A stretch of DNA of 64,000 nucleotides from Fragilaria crotonensis (GCA_022925895.1 JAKSYS010000018.1:182069-246068); one strand, 5' to 3'; shown: positions 1-10,524, counted from the stretch's first letter. Notes: generated from the letters alone by a model not told the origin. A program made the numbers and translations.

Positions 1-936
1 CTCGACAAAAGAAACGGAGCGGAAACAATCCGCTTCAAATTTCCGCTAAAACCCAAAAATCAACGATTTTCGGAAATTGTGAAGCAAGATTCCCTATTCT
101 CAGATCCGCTATTGTGTCTCATAACCTGCTCATAACCCGTTCTACAGGAACGTTAGTGGAAACACGACTCTACCAGGTACCCGGATCTCCCTATTGTTTT
201 ACTATTTCCACTAGTTGGTGCACTTGTTTAGTGTTTTCAGTTTGACCACCAGCCAGCACGCCTTTCTGCAGGTAAACTAGCCAAAGAAGAAGACAATCCA
301 ATAACAAAGGGAGAAAGTTGTGCAATTCAGACTCAAGAATAGTCTTAATGCTATTTCATTCTGGGCGTGTCCCAAAATGATTTTTCCTTGAAAAGTATAC
401 ATTCATAACAAGCAGGTTGTCCATTTGTTCTTGACTGCAACATTCCAATCAACACGGAACACTTTGACACACAAGCAACAAGAATCACATAGTACTTGTT
501 CAAGTTTCAAGCGGTGCTCGCCATCAGTAAAATTTACGGTTCCTGCTGCTAAACGACACAAGAAGGAGGACGAGGACATGCCTAGTAGTGCTTCTAGTAC
601 ATTATTCAGAGTGGTGCTTGGTGTATTACAACAGTTCAGAGAGACTGCTTTCTACTTGGAATGCTCTCAATGTCCTTGCACCATAACATGGACGCCACCT
701 CTGTCTGCTGTAGAGCATTCTTGGAGAGAGAGAATCCCGGAGCTGCCTCAAGATTCATTTGGAGGACCAAGTTGAGAATATCCCTTGTATATTCATTCAA
801 TGCTGTCTTTTGCCTAATAGATCACCAGGATTTACTGATGGCAAGTTTGGTCACAACAAGTGGTGTGCTTCTTCTTGGGCCAGACAATATCAATGACAAG
901 GATACTAACAATGCTCCTTGAAGCATGATGTGTTAA
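1..936. other. No supported gene
   Basis: Two overlapping open frames on the plus strand (425-775 and 661-921) show no recognisable domain, no convincing start context and low-complexity composition. I see no RNA gene or long repeat here. The stretch may be the 3' flank of the small minus-strand frame that follows, or of a gene outside the window. Confidence 0.4.
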
Positions 937-1206
937 TCATCTTGCTGCGGCATTTTGAAACTGTGCCACATCATTCACACGAGCAACTATTGCTGCGTGT
1001 TCTTCTTCTTTAGATTTCCAAATCCTTGTGCGTTGGATTGTAACATCGGCTCTCCAGTGAGGGCTAATGCATGTGTTGAGACTTGAGAGCGTGCGCGCAG
1101 CTACTACTAGCGAAGCAAGCGAGGCAGTTATCGCTGCGAAGAGTAGGAAAACATTTCTGTGACCGTGAGTCGGCAAAAAGATGGATGATGTATCTGACCC
1201 ATTCAT
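937..1206 (-). CDS. Possible small single-pass membrane protein
   Basis: An 89-residue open frame, not recognised. Residues about 16-40 form a hydrophobic stretch (VFLLFAAITASLASLVVAA) that could be one membrane segment or a signal anchor. A charged tail rich in Arg, Lys and Glu follows. The frame begins at an ATG with nothing longer upstream. It could be a chance ORF, since no homologue comes to mind and it stands alone. Confidence 0.25.
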   Translation of the reverse strand: MNGSDTSSIFLPTHGHRNVFLLFAAITASLASLVVAARTLSSLNTCISPHWRADVTIQRTRIWKSKEEEHAAIVARVNDVAQFQNAAAR

Positions 1207-1961
1207 AAATACTTTTTTGAAACAAGGGGCAATGGTATGCTCTCAGCTGGTCTGCGTCGTCCTCATCCTAGACCACCTCCTAAGCTTAAGGCATACTCTA
1301 GCTAGAGCAGTACTACTGTACTCGAATAAAGAACAGACAATTACTGCTCTCAAATTCATACAGAATCATCTCCACAATACTCGTTTTTAATCCAGAGGTT
1401 CATCAGAAAAATACTAAATTCATCATGTATCGTGTACTCCTGCATCATGTATCATCCTATCATCCTATCAATTGCTTGCTTGTACCCGGAGTATGTGTGT
1501 ATGTTATTTGTTCTTGGAAACAGGGGAACTCGATTTTTGGCAAAGGGTACAGGAATCCGTGGTGTACAAAATTCCGAGAAATACGGTAGTACTCGGAGTA
1601 CGTCACAAATTGCTACTCTAGTAGGCATAGGTGTGCAAAGTGCAAAGCATACCTGTCAATGTGTATGTCATACACATGTATTCATACATACATAGGTACA
1701 GCACACTTCCCGGGATGTCTGTGTCCCCGAGACAGGGACGAGCTGGAGAATGGCCGATGTAAAGCATCCAAAATTTCTTTGATGCATCTTTTATCATTGT
1801 GGCATAGACAGTCGAGGCCAATTTTCTTTGACCTTTGGTGGATGGCTACACCACGATACAATCCATTCCTAAAGCGAATTGAGCGTCCACCTTTTGAATC
1901 ATGTGGGAAATGCTTCGCACAAAGTTGACTTGTTTATAAAAATCACTTGTTTATCTTGCGA
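1207..1961. other. Intergenic, no supported gene
   Basis: Only short overlapping frames on both strands. A small CATA-rich microsatellite-like patch lies near 1665-1695. Nothing else recognised. Confidence 0.4.
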
Positions 1962-2953
1962 CTATTGGGTTTCGGTCGGCGCAGTGCCTTGTCCTCTCGA
2001 TGATCGTGCATCGCCCGCCTCAGAAGTAGTCATAGTTTCTGAACGTAACGCATTAAACCAATGCTTGGCAATCGGAAACGTCTGCGATAGGACAGCCCGA
2101 AAGTAGCTACCCTTCTCAGGTATTGTAGGATCTTTCCCCCTTTGATGGATGTCAGCATCGCAAACCGTTCCGTCATCAAGTCCTCCGATAGTACAATCAT
2201 CGTCATTTTCCAAAAAGTCTGCTCCAGCTTGGTTCCATCCGACAATTAAATCACCCGCGCCAGCGCTTTCAATCGTGTCGTTGGCCAACATTTTCCTATG
2301 TTCGATAGATTCGACGGTATCGAAGGGCTCCTCCACGGTCACCTTGACAAGAGTAGACGCCGTCTGGGCATCTTCCAGGCAGTACTTGGTGACAGAGCAT
2401 CTTCGACGATAACGACCTCTGGGAGGCTCGACTGGTGGTTGGTCTTCCGTGATGGTAGTGCTGTCAGCACCTTCAGGAATCCGTACTTTTCGACGGTGAT
2501 CTTCGTGATGGAGGCCCTTCTGGCCAAGGGGACAGGTGACAGTGACCTAGTCTCGGGGGTTGGAGCTGTGTGAGCAATGCTGTAGCGAGTAACAGAGCTC
2601 CTCCTTCCGTATCGCCTTCTCTCAGATATTTGAGACGTGTCTTGCGTGAGTTCACACTTACTCGTCACTGGATCAGCGGATTTTGTAGTTTCGTAGCTTG
2701 AATAATGCTCAGGCATTTCGAAAGTGTCCTGCTTCTTCGTCTTTCTAAGCGCTTCCCGAGGCTCTGTTGTCATTTGATCCAAACTGTACCTCGTAACCGA
2801 GCTGCGTCTCTGGTACCGAGGTGATGGAGAACTATCTATCTGATGCTTTTCATCGTTTGTACCATACTTCAAAGGCTGTCTAATCACGCTTGACAGTTCC
2901 AAGTTTGGGTAGCAGGAGACGGTCTGAGGATTCATGGTGGATCCGTTCGACAT
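1962..2953 (-). CDS. Unknown protein with four PKA-like RRxS repeats (frameshifted)
   Basis: No known family. Two minus-strand frames (2339-2953 and 1962-2342) belong together. The first holds RRSSVTRYSL, RRSSVTRYSI and RRASITKITV. A fourth unit, RRCSVTKYCL, appears near 2400 only in the frame that continues as the second ORF. The repeat therefore crosses the frame change, and a single-base shift between about 2440 and 2500 best explains the break. Every unit is a near-perfect RRx(S/T)-type basophilic kinase site, preceded by more basic residues and followed by an acidic/polar linker. The C-terminal part is acidic. An inferred role as a phosphorylation-controlled scaffold is speculation. Total length would be about 330 residues. 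Confidence 0.5.
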
Positions 2954-3993
2954 CGACGCAAACGCGACTTATGATCACGATGCTTTATTGCTCGCAACTC
3001 CTGATCAAAGTGCCTTTGAAACGTTGGAAGGGGCTTGGGTGCAAATTTTTGATGGATATCGAAATGCTGTGAATTTCGAAGTATTGTACCAGTACTCGAG
3101 TACTTCTCGTTGGCACTGACAAGCTACTAGTACCTTGTACTTGTACTTGGCACTTCTATTTCATGTAGGAGTACAATATACTCCGAGCACTTCAGTATGG
3201 GCAGCCATCTTCAGTACGTGTTTTATGCGTGCGAGGTGTGAAAACGTAATCGCTTAAGTGTCAACGGGCAAGTAGTGTTGAAGCTTCTCATATGTATTCG
3301 TGGTTCTTTGTTCCTTGTAACCATACTTGTTGAATACACATGATACATGATGCGTGATTTGGAGCATAGGTATGTATGAGGTATGAATGTCGGAACATCC
3401 TTCTGTCTATGTACGTCCTGACACCTGACAGTAAGTCATTCACACATTGGCATAACCAGTTCGAATCAAAAATATCATCATCCCGAAACTCCGGGTTTTA
3501 GATTAAGTTTCAACGTATCAACAGTACCAGTCGACGTGTCCGCTCCGTAAGAGTCCAATATAATTATGCACAACTCGTGTATACATAGTGCTGGACGTAT
3601 GTCGACGTATCATGGATCATAGAATCCGGACTTTGGACTCGGGACTCATTCCTGTACTCAGTACTCTGGCACTTTACCGGAGCATTCCAGTACCAGATAC
3701 TGTACTGTCAACAGGTCTCTACTGACGTCGTCGAGTAAAAAGGAGTGGACAACGACTTCGTCGCCATAGCGTTGAGCCGTTTCCCGTACGAAAGAATGCT
3801 ACTACCGGTAGCGCCATTCTTGAGTGCACTAGTACCGGTACTGATCCACTGGTAGTGAACCTACTCTGTACTCGAATTTGGCATACTCATATACTCAGGG
3901 CACCTGGTTTGGGAACTGCGGTATGTTCATACGTTGGTACTGGTATGTAAGATATGTATGTATGCGCATCCTCTATGCCATGAAACTTTTTGC
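2954..3993. other. Intergenic, GTAC-rich, no gene
   Basis: No ORF with coding character. The stretch contains many GTAC-centred palindromes (for example AGTACTCGAGTACT near 3091 and ACTAGTACCGGTACT near 3829). It ends at the TTA target site of the transposon. Confidence 0.5.
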
Positions 3994-3996
3994 TTA

Positions 3997-4042
3997 GGGC
4001 CCATCCTTCCCGGATTTTTTTTTGTACTTTTTGTACTTTTGT
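3997..4042 (+). repeat. Left terminal inverted repeat of Harbinger element
   Basis: Matches the reverse complement of 8009-8054 over about 46 bases, including an identical nine-T run. It holds GTAC tetramers that recur in the subterminal region, which may serve as transposase binding sites (inference). Confidence 0.92.
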
Positions 4043-4221
4043 ACTTTTGTGCTTTTGCAGCAAAAGTACAAGGATAAAAAGTACACGTGTCTCTCCCAAG
4101 AATACCAAAACCCAGTATCCTGCTGTACTTTTGTCATTTTGATGTATGTCATACTTCGACTCGGCTGCGAATCACTGTTTTGGTATCAAGAACTCCATAT
4201 AACACTCTACCGGTAATCAGC

Positions 4222-5557
4222 ATGTCATCCTTGTCCTCTTCAGATACATCCTCATGCAATGATGTTTCTAATGACTCCATTTTATGTTCGAATGCTTCAG
4301 ATGATGAGTCTGACATCATTGAAATGAAAAAAGATCAAGCGGCAGTTCTTGTTTTCGCTCTTGGTCATACGGCGTCGCAATTACTGTCCTACTGAGAGGT
4401 GGATGGCTCCTCGATTGATATGGCCTGACTACGTTGCTCAACTTGTTCATCAAAATGAGTTTGGAGTGACCTTTCGAATGACACTTTATTCCTTCAACAA
4501 GCTGGTGGACCTTCTCCGATTGAGGCTGTCTGTTGATGAACATCAATCATTTCGCTGTAATCATGGTGAGATTTCCGGCCGTGTGCTACCAGAGCTGGTT
4601 GTTGGTATGTCGTTGCGGTGGCTGGGGGGTGGACAATGGCCTGACATCAAGAGAGTCTTTGGGGTTAGCAGATCATACTTCTTCTTTCTGAGAAGAAAAT
4701 TCATCAATGCAGTTATGGCTTGCCCCGAGCTGGAGATACGACTCCCAGACTGCACTGACATTGAGAGCCTAGAACGCCTATCTTTGCAGTTTGAGGCGGG
4801 TGCATCAAGGCCTGTGTTCAGGGGTTGCGTTGGAGCTGTAGATGGATTGACCGTCTTCATCAACGCTCCTAAGGCTTCTGAGACAGAGAACGTCTTGGCG
4901 TACTATTCTGGTCACTATAAGCATGACAGTCTAAATGTGCAAGCTATGGCAGATCACCGTGGGAGTTTCCTCTATTTTTCCGTGGCGGCGCCTGGGGGCT
5001 ATCCTGATGCCAATGCTCTTTCTTTGACAACGCTGCAGCCATGGATTGATGGATTGCCCCATGGCTTTTACGTCCTTGCTGATAATGCGTACACTGTCAG
5101 TGAGCACACATTAATACCTTTCTCAGGATCACAGCGTGATACTCCGCAACACAGCTGCTACAACTACTTCCTCAGTCAGTTGCGGATCAAAATTGAGCAA
5201 GCCTTTGGTCAGTTCTCGGTTAAATGGCGGATCCTCCGAAAGCCTCTTGAGACCGCTCTCGCAACATCGAGTGCTATCTTGACAACTTGTGCTAGACTGC
5301 ACAATTTTATAATTGCAAATGACTGGCAGAAATGCGACGAAGAACAAATTATTACAAGAGCTGATGTGGTTGGAGACCTCAACGAGATTTATCGTCCAAG
5401 CCTTTCTAGATTCCAAACGCAGCAAGCAGGCTCTTTCCTTCGCGATGCAATTGTTACATACATTGAAAAAAATGCATACCGTCGTCCTAACTACAACAGG
5501 CGTCGCAATGAAGGTATCCTAAATTTTGAACAGTATGAGAATAGTAATTGGATGTAA
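4222..5557 (+). CDS. HARBI1-like DDE transposase (N-terminal frameshift)
   Basis: Catalytic protein of the Harbinger element (DDE_Tnp_4 / HARBI1 family), cutting and joining DNA at TTA targets. The catalytic triad is visible: D in GAVDGL, D in VLADNAYT, and E in KIEQAFGQF. The DDE core and downstream region fill the frame that is open to 5557. The likely start is ATG 4222 with a Ser/Asp-rich leader (MSSLSSSDTSS). This leader frame runs to ALGH and then hits a stop. Dropping one base near 4369 continues it smoothly into RRRNYCPTERW of the main frame. The copy is either inactivated by a +1 indel or miscalled there. The C-terminal tail is basic (RRPNYNRRR). Confidence 0.88.
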
Positions 5558-5815
5558 ATCCACAGCTCCCAAGTCTGATCGAATGATTTTGATCATTCTC
5601 TAGTGCATTTTTCATCATCGAACGTAGTACTAGTACTAGACTCCTGCATCAAATCACGACTACTACACTACGCTAATCAAATCGCATACGCCCGATCGAA
5701 GGTCTCCTCAGAATTGGCTATCGATGTCTAGAGCTCTCAGCAACATTTGTTGTGATTGTGCTTTTTTGTCATCCTGCTGCTGATAACTACGAATATTTAG
5801 TCATTTATTCGAAGC
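5558..5815. other. Intergenic spacer inside the transposon
   Basis: Space between the convergent transposase and second gene. It has GTAC/ACTAGT palindromes near 5628 and no ORF. Confidence 0.5.
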
Positions 5816-7753
5816 TCACGTAATAAGGTCAGTGCTGTGGTATGAGGAGTCGTCGTCATCTCCATCTTTGCTGTTGTTTTGAGATAAGTTGCTTCTCGTG
5901 TCCTTTGCCCGAATTGACAGGACAGGAATACCGGAGGCTGAGATATCTGATGGAATGGAGCTGTGCTCCATGTGTCCCTCCTTCGCCCTGGTTAACGATG
6001 TTTTGAAAGAAAACTCATGGAATTCCGCCGCAGCCTTTGTTGCAAGGAATATGGGATGGATCTCATCAAAGCCTGCGTCTTTCATTTCCTTTAGATCCTG
6101 CAATGTGGCTTTCCACTTCTTTAAGTTCAGATCAACTGCATCTGAAGCGTCTCGTGCCATTGCAGAGATATCCCTCGCTGCTGCAACCTCATCAACACGC
6201 ACGGCAATTCTCTTTTTTTCTCGAATGTATTCCTCCTTAGTAGAACTTGTGGATGGGCCAGCTAGCATTGATCTGGCATCATCGGTCTGATCCTTCAAAA
6301 GGTGATGAAGAATTGCCTCGTCCGTTTTTTCTCGCGTGCTCGAAGGTGGTCCCTTTGTCTTGCGGTTCATCCGAGGACGAGGGGGAAGGGTCATGACTGC
6401 GGCGGCTGCAGAGGTTGTGCAGCTAGAGCCTTGAACCAAAGATTCTGCAAAAACATCGTTGCTCAACTGTGCCTTCATCATAGACTCTATATTTTGGGCA
6501 CCTGTCTCGGTTATCATATTGTGAAAGTACAAGAGGTATCCTTTTTCTCCCACCTTGTCTTCGAAGCGTGCATGATCACCAGAGACAGACTTGTGCACCA
6601 CGTAGTACTGGTTAGTAAGCCACCGGATGAACTGTGCAAGATCTTGTCCATCCAATTGGTCAAAGTCTTTGGGATTTTCATCCTTGTATAGCGGATGCGG
6701 AGACTGAATTAAATCGAGGTATTCGTTCTCGCCTGCATCCTCCAGATTTCCTCCCTCTGGTATGCCAGTACATTTATTGAATTGCTCCGCAAGAGCTTCC
6801 CAAATTGGCTTGTGTCGATATCCTCCTACGTCCAATTCTGCACGGTTCATCTTCTTTCCAGTTGCGAGGACCAATTGCCTGTTCTCTACTGCAAACCACA
6901 ATGAAATAGCCCTGAAGTATGTTCCAGTCTTTGTGACGGCTTGCGGTCTTGTAAGTTTGCTCTTGTAAGCCCTCTTCTTTGAAGTTTTTCCCGTGCTTGC
7001 GGCGGTCCCATCATCCTTCTTTGTATTGTCATCATGCATACCACGACGACCGATTGAGGCATAAATCATATCCGAAGCGACGCGAGCAGCAATGAGCAGT
7101 AATACCTCACCCTTCTTCTTCTGTCGGTACCCAGATATCTTGTGGGTGGCACAAAAGAGCATCAAATCATTGAGGAGAAGTTTCGAATGCGGTATACCGC
7201 CGATTGAGACCAACTCAGCACTACTAGATCCATCATGGTGAACCTCGCACTGTGACAATGTCAGCTTTTGAATGAAATCTCGGCGCTTCTTTGCCTTGTC
7301 AGCTTTCTTTGCGGAATCATCATTTACCACAACTCTATAGAGATCCATTTCTTCGCTGAGATTTGTGGCTGTACCTTCGTCGGTAGCGGCACTCACGGCA
7401 GTTGCTGTAGTAGTAAGAGGTGTCGTTTCCTTGTTGCATAAATGGCGGACTTCTGCTTCATCCGGCCCATCATCATTGCCAGCCTGTAGTATGCTTTCTT
7501 CTTGCTCCTCACGGAGACCAGAATGGATCCGCAGGCACTTAATTGTAAGAAAGTCTTCGGGGTCTTTGAAGGTGACACCGTACTTTTTGAAGCATTTAAA
7601 GCATGTTGTGTGATATTTGATGCTGGCATCTTCACATAACTCTCCACAGAATGCATGAACATGTACTCCACATGCTGGGCATAGGTGAGTGTTGGTGACA
7701 GGAAGCGCAACTAAAAGGCAATATTCCTGGGCAGCACAAAGACTCTCGGTCAT
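5816..7753 (-). CDS. Harbinger second-gene protein (Zn-finger plus conserved transposon domain)
   Basis: A 645-residue protein opposite the transposase, inside the same inverted repeats. In Harbinger elements the second gene usually encodes a DNA-binding partner that brings the transposase into the nucleus. N-terminal residues 24-55 hold a Cys/His cluster (CPACGVHVHAFCG then TTCFKC) that looks like a small zinc finger. The middle has Lys-rich stretches. Residues about 280-420 form a conserved-looking block (HPLYKDENPKDFDQLDGQDL, QYYVVHK, KGYLLYFHNMI), which I recall from repeated diatom genes. The C-terminus is coiled-coil-like and acidic. No clear Myb/MADF domain is visible, so the DNA-binding role is inferred from position. 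The frame is intact. Confidence 0.75.
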   Translation of the reverse strand: MTESLCAAQEYCLLVALPVTNTHLCPACGVHVHAFCGELCEDASIKYHTTCFKCFKKYGVTFKDPEDFLTIKCLRIHSGLREEQEESILQAGNDDGPDEAEVRHLCNKETTPLTTTATAVSAATDEGTATNLSEEMDLYRVVVNDDSAKKADKAKKRRDFIQKLTLSQCEVHHDGSSSAELVSIGGIPHSKLLLNDLMLFCATHKISGYRQKKKGEVLLLIAARVASDMIYASIGRRGMHDDNTKKDDGTAASTGKTSKKRAYKSKLTRPQAVTKTGTYFRAISLWFAVENRQLVLATGKKMNRAELDVGGYRHKPIWEALAEQFNKCTGIPEGGNLEDAGENEYLDLIQSPHPLYKDENPKDFDQLDGQDLAQFIRWLTNQYYVVHKSVSGDHARFEDKVGEKGYLLYFHNMITETGAQNIESMMKAQLSNDVFAESLVQGSSCTTSAAAAVMTLPPRPRMNRKTKGPPSSTREKTDEAILHHLLKDQTDDARSMLAGPSTSSTKEEYIREKKRIAVRVDEVAAARDISAMARDASDAVDLNLKKWKATLQDLKEMKDAGFDEIHPIFLATKAAAEFHEFSFKTSLTRAKEGHMEHSSIPSDISASGIPVLSIRAKDTRSNLSQNNSKDGDDDDSSYHSTDLIT

Positions 7754-8008
7754 CGTGGCAATGATGATCCCAAATCAGGTATGGGAATGGGAGCAGTGAG
7801 CTGCGTGCAGAGCAATTTTTTGATGACGAACAACACGGATCGGAGCAGAAGTACAATGTACTTTGAAAAGTACGTTTCCGGGTTCAAAAGACACACGAAA
7901 TTTTCATGAGATATTGAGGTCCAATTTGTACTTTCAAAAGTACATCAAGACCGGAAGCAAAGTACATCGCTTCCGGGTGATGTTGAGTACCGAAAGTACA
8001 AAAGTACA

Positions 8009-8054
8009 ACAAAAGTACAAAAAGTACAAAAAAAAATCCGGGAAGGATGGGCCC
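8009..8054 (-). repeat. Right terminal inverted repeat of Harbinger element
   Basis: Inverted partner of 3997-4042, ending in GGGCCC next to the TTA duplication at 8055-8057. Confidence 0.92.
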
Positions 8055-9313
8055 TTAGGCCGTTCCTTACAGTCGTCACAAAAACAAAAACATAAATTGA
8101 TCACATGAATATTTGTACAAGTTTATGTCGCAAAACTGTTTACGTCCCTTACGATGTTTACAAAAACATGAACAAAAATGTTAATCTAATTAATCATCTC
8201 CTACTCTAGAGCAGACGTCGACATGGATTTTCAGCAATACTGCGTAGCGATTGTCCATGTGGCCATGCCCATCAGTTTGGGCGAATGGTTGCTCAATTTT
8301 GGGGACGCTCACATGGAACGATACGACATGATGCCGTTGGAGCAGCAACCGTTGGAGTCGTGCACGGTGGAGGCGGGTGATGTGTTGTTCGTCCCACAAA
8401 TATGATGGCACTCGGTTATGAATTTGAACCTAATCAATGTGGCGTAGAAGTTTCTACGGATTTAGATAGTATTCGACGTTCGGTACTGTACTTGGTACTT
8501 GGTGCATCGATGTGATTTGTCTACTTCCGAACCAGTACAGCGCGCTCTTGTTCATGCGGCAATGGCGAGTCGTCGCCGAGTTTTGCTCGGAGCCAATTCC
8601 ATACTCAGCTGATTCACTTCTTCGCATTTGCATATTGAGTTTCCGTCGACGCGACAGAAGACGGCCTCGAACGCACCAATAGAGAGGTTTGGCAGAGATG
8701 CGAAAACGGAGGAACGGCACGCCCAGCACTGTCCACAACCGTCGTCTGAGTAGCCTAGCGAGGCACAACCAGAATGCGGCCCTGAACACCCTCGGAGCCG
8801 CTAATCCAGACGCTTCGCTCATCGCCTCAGAATCGTCTATTGCCTTTCCCAGACGTACCAGCATGCATGCTGGTGGCCTCTCATAGTCAACGATGCCTTC
8901 TTCCTCCGCGTAGTATGGAGGTAGAACAAGCAACTTTTTAGCGGCCGTTGCGTCTCGTGCCTTCGACAGCGTTGTGTTGCGGCCACTGGAGTCATCTTGG
9001 CGCCCCTGCCGTTGGGCAGCACTGTGTGCTCAGTCAGGCACATCACCGGCGACAGCAAGGAGCGCAACGGCCTTGTCTTCTCCCTTTAACTCACCATCTG
9101 GCCGACGTCAGGCGAGTACAGCAATCAAGTTAATCAAACCATTCTTGTTCGACGAACAAGAATGAATTTTATTTTTGTCAGCGACAAGAATGCGTTTATG
9201 TTATGTTGGTATTTTTGTCACCGTAAGGGACGCAATTCTGCAAGAACAGAAACATAAAAGAGTTTATGTTTTTGTTTTTGTCGTGATTTTTGTCACCGTA
9301 AGGGACGGCTTTA
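8055..9313. mobile_element. Non-autonomous TIR element abutting the Harbinger copy
   Basis: The ends at 8058 and 9310 are imperfect inverted repeats. The left end reads GGCCGTTCCTTAC and the right end, read inward, AGCCGTCCCTTACGG. Both continue into the shared block ACAAAAACAAAAACATAAA. A second inverted pair follows inside (CGTCCCTTACGATG near 8146, and CCGTAAGGGACG near 9217-9228). TTA flanks both sides (8055-8057 and 9311-9313), so the left TTA is shared with the neighbouring transposon. There is no transposase inside. The internal cargo includes a broken JmjC-like fragment. Probable Harbinger-mobilised element; the exact ends are moderately certain. Confidence 0.62.
8223..8453 (+). pseudogene. 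JmjC/cupin-like C-terminal fragment inside TIR element
   Basis: The plus-strand frame reads VEAGDVLFVPQ, a stop at 8403-8405, then WHSVMNLN before another stop. This resembles the end of a JmjC fold, where a G-x(4)-VP-x-GWWH segment carries the last iron-binding His. Here the Gly-Trp is lost to an in-frame stop, and nothing of the HxD part is visible upstream. It is best read as a captured gene fragment. No function is expected. The match rests on about 20 residues, so chance cannot be excluded. Confidence 0.42.
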
Positions 9314-9584
9314 TAAATCGGTGGGGTGTGAGTGTGAGGCGTGAGGTGTAACACGTATCATACTTGTACTTGGTTTTACAGTACTTGTGCCTCTCACCAG
9401 GCGTACCAAGCGTATGCTCCCTCTGAGTACTGGTATTCGGAGTACTGGAGTACTGGAGTACTGGAGTACTTCCCTGTACCTGGCAAACTGTACCTCTCCT
9501 CCGAGCACACCTTGCATCTTAAAAAAAAAAAAAACTTGTATTCAGCGTTCATTGCGACTAGCGACCCCTTTCGCAACAAACACG
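9314..9584. promoter_or_regulatory. Upstream region of SGF29 with (AGTACTGG)n and A-run
   Basis: A tandem array of the 8-mer AGTACTGG runs at about 9440-9470, and a run of about 14 A lies near 9521-9534. The gene starts some 50 bp downstream of the A-run. Regulatory use is inferred from position only. Confidence 0.3.
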
Positions 9585-10524
9585 ATGGCAGCTCCATCGA
9601 CTGTTTTGACTGCCTCAGGCGGCAGCACAAAACAACAACGGCGCACCAGTCAAAAGGCTGGTCACTCGAGATCCTACCCTCGAGGGGTTGGTTTGGACTT
9701 TCGGAAACTTGCCGGATTGACTCTATTTTCGTATATTGATCATCATGGTATGTTTACGGTTGTTGGTTGCGTACTAATTACTGATTACTGCTCTCTATTC
9801 CGAGCTTGTGAACTGGTAGGTACAGTACTAACTATGCGTATTGGTCTCGACTAAACCAGGAGTAAATGTCCGCGCTGAAGCTCCACCCTCGGAACTTGCC
9901 GTTGCTGTTGCTCGTCACTTTGAGTCGATGGACGTTGACGAAGAAGCCTGCATTGGCGGTTTCCTATCCAAATTAGAGGGCAAAACTGATTACGCGCGCA
10001 AGACAGCGTATTTTGACGGTCGTGCCCTCCTCTTGCTGCAAGGAAGCGGCGTCGCTCCAAATGGGCGGCTCGTCCCGGAGAACAAGTCGCCGCGAAGATT
10101 ACTCGCACCGACGAGAATGGTTCTTGGATTTTAGCCAGTGTTCAACGCTTCTATGCTGACACCGAAACCTACGACGTGCAGGATGAAGACGACACCACAA
10201 AGCTCATTCGTCTGCCCTGGACTCATGTCATGCGTCTCTCGACGGGAGCTGAAGGTTGTTTCAGAAGTCGACGGAATGTATGGCCATTTTCCCAGAAACC
10301 ACCTCTTTTACCGTTCCAAGGTCTCCAAAGCGCCAGTGTGGAAACTCAGCGGTACGACGCCCATGATTCAGGAAGTAATTGTCAAATTTGAGGATGACGA
10401 AGATGATCAGGGTCGCACGCCTCATCGTCGTGTGCCATCTCGATACGTCATTCCCATCCCAAGCCAGTACTTTTATGAGGAATGTGATGATGTTGAGCTT
10501 ACTCCGCAGTCCATCACCAAGTAA
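9585..10524 (+). CDS. SAGA-associated factor 29 (SGF29), three frameshifts
   Basis: Histone reader of SAGA-type acetyltransferase complexes, binding H3K4me2/3 through a C-terminal tandem Tudor domain. Exon 1 starts at ATG 9585. An intron at 9748-9859 (GT-AG, 112 bp) joins HH to GVNVRAE. The first Tudor shows GEQVAAKITRTDENGSWIL and YDVQDEDD. The second shows CMAIFPETTSF, YRSKVSKAP, VKFEDDEDD and RRVPSRYVIPI. These pieces lie in successive frames. One base is missing at each of three homopolymers: CCC 10074-10076, GG 10254-10255 and TTTT 10306-10309. Assembly error is more likely than decay, because the protein sequence is otherwise well preserved. Length about 280 residues, normal for the family. 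Confidence 0.85.

Larger units (their letters stand above)
3994..8057. mobile_element. Complete PIF/Harbinger DNA transposon
   Basis: The element runs from 3997 to 8054 (4,058 bp). It is bounded by perfect inverted repeats of about 46 bp (3997-4042 and 8009-8054). Each begins GGGCCCATCCTTCCCGGA, then nine T, then GTACTTTTTGTACTTTTG. The flanking trinucleotide TTA (3994-3996 and 8055-8057) is the target duplication expected for this superfamily. Inside are a plus-strand HARBI1-type transposase and a minus-strand second gene, the usual two-gene arrangement. Perfect terminal repeats suggest recent insertion. The transposase N-terminus is frameshifted, so activity of this copy is doubtful unless that is an assembly error. 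Confidence 0.93.

Noticed and set aside
8454-8933. 159-residue minus ORF in the TIR element
   Set aside because: Arg/Leu-rich, no domain, no ATG start, and an opposite-strand frame is open too. Possibly more captured sequence, but unsupported.
10074-10309. Programmed frameshifting in SGF29
   Set aside because: Three independent shifts within 240 bp in plain homopolymers, without slippery-site or pseudoknot features, do not fit programming.
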